This document shows, piece after piece, positions 63,554 to 64,000 of a DNA stretch of 64,000 nt (position 1 is its first letter; each line of letters begins with the position of its first letter). This stretch comes from Streptomyces rubradiris (GTDB lineage: Bacteria > Actinomycetota > Actinomycetes > Streptomycetales > Streptomycetaceae). The notes below the pieces were generated by a model, which was given only the letters and a program-made list of their open reading frames with translations, had not been told where the DNA came from and did not search any database. The DNA lies in the NCBI RefSeq assembly GCF_016860525.1, contig NZ_BNEA01000015.1:1550001-1614000 (forward strand), written 5' to 3'. The position numbers and the translations under genes are program-made.

Positions 63554-64000
63554 GACGAGCGGCGCCGAGGGCGTCGACCAGTACGCGACCTCACCGTCCG
63601 GGATCAGGATCTGCTTCCGGGACTACGGCGACAAGGCCGACCCCGCGATGCTGCTCGTCGCGGGACTGGGCGAGGACCTCACCTTCTGGACCGACTCGTT
63701 CGTCGGCTCACTCGTCACCCGCGGCTTCCGGGTCGTCGCGATCGACAACCGCGACGTCGGCCAGTCGACGTTCGTCACCGCTCCCCCTCCCGGGCTCTGG
63801 CGTCAGATCGCCGGGCGTCCGCGCGACGACGCGTACGCGCTGGCCGACATGGCCCAGGACGGCATCGGCGTACTCGACCATCTCGGGATCTCGCGAGTGC
63901 ACCTGGTGGGGCGGTCAATGGGCGGGATGATCGCGCAAACGATCGCGGCCACGGCGCCCGAGCGCGTTTTGTCACTGACCTCCCTCTACTCGACCACCGG
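63546..64000 (+). CDS. Alpha/beta-hydrolase (3' end outside window)
   Basis: The first 151 residues of an alpha/beta-hydrolase. It opens MPETSGAEGVDQYATSPSGI, has the oxyanion region LLVAGLGEDLTFWTDSFV, RVVAIDNRDVGQSTF and the nucleophile elbow HLVGRSMGGMIAQTIAA (Ser in GRSMG). The ATG at 63546 lies inside the monooxygenase gene, so translation is coupled. It may hydrolyse the ester or lactone formed by the monooxygenase. The gene continues past the window, so the catalytic Asp and His cannot be checked. Confidence 0.88.
   Translation, partial: MPETSGAEGVDQYATSPSGIRICFRDYGDKADPAMLLVAGLGEDLTFWTDSFVGSLVTRGFRVVAIDNRDVGQSTFVTAPPPGLWRQIAGRPRDDAYALADMAQDGIGVLDHLGISRVHLVGRSMGGMIAQTIAATAPERVLSLTSLYSTT

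Overview
The DNA is very GC-rich (about 72% by eye). Third codon positions are almost all G or C, genes are densely packed, GTG and TTG starts are common, and start/stop overlaps (ATGA or GTGA) are frequent. The gene families (F420-type LLM oxidoreductase, Ada-AlkA fusion, PcaDC fusion, DUF3558, many signalling kinases and FHA/macro proteins) point to a chromosomal segment of a Streptomyces or close relative. I saw no tRNA, rRNA or CRISPR array.

Layout. 0-2.1 kb: end of an acyl-CoA dehydrogenase, then the phosphatidylethanolamine pair psd-pssA. 2.4-12.8 kb: glycerate kinase; a run of ADP-ribose/NAD-linked enzymes (ADP-ribosylglycohydrolase, NUDIX hydrolase, sirtuin, macrodomain); the alkylation-repair pair ogt / ada-alkA; a methylenetetrahydrofolate reductase; a phytoene-desaturase-like flavoprotein; an inositol-phosphatase-type enzyme. 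12.8-17.3 kb: a repeat-rich gap, a gamma-glutamyltransferase-family protein, a lipoate-ligase-like protein and a secreted DUF3558-type protein.

17.3-34.8 kb is the most unusual part. One minus-strand operon encodes a Ser/Thr kinase with C-terminal membrane segments, a helical coiled-coil protein, a ClpB-like AAA+ ATPase and a zinc-ribbon/FHA protein. Next to it lie a helical-adaptor/macrodomain protein, a small radical-SAM activase, and a plus-strand operon with an unknown protein, a VWA-like lipoprotein and a membrane coiled-coil protein. A second, tightly overlapping minus-strand operon encodes a 1390-residue TPR-like/CHAT protease, a putative MbcA/ParS-type antitoxin and a RES-domain NAD+ phosphorylase. 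This reads as a signalling and biological-conflict island. The CHAT-antitoxin-RES trio suggests a protease-triggered NAD+-depleting toxin (inference).

35-38.7 kb: an NmrA-family reductase behind a SoxR-box-like operator, a quinone oxidoreductase, and two decayed genes (glycosyltransferase tail, frameshifted aromatase/cyclase) that look like relics of an aromatic-polyketide cluster. 38.7-43.7 kb: a reductive pyrimidine/hydantoin catabolic operon (beta-ureidopropionase, aminotransferase, dihydropyrimidinase, F420-type oxidoreductase). 43.7-47.6 kb: an XRE regulator divergent from a probably leaderless methionine aminopeptidase, then a ClpC/ClpB chaperone. 47.6-53 kb: gamma-glutamyltransferase and a glutamate-type ABC transporter. 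53-56.4 kb: a small conserved protein, exonuclease III, an MBL-fold protein and a PcaDC fusion.

56.3-64 kb looks like an acquired catabolic island. A decayed tyrosine integrase abuts pcaDC, followed by a PucR-type regulator, an XRE-cupin regulator, an APC permease with an internal deletion, an EthA-like Baeyer-Villiger monooxygenase and the start of an alpha/beta-hydrolase. Two copies of one promoter/operator element (GTTTAG-N5-CTAAAC plus conserved downstream sequence) precede the XRE-cupin gene and the monooxygenase gene, suggesting one regulon.
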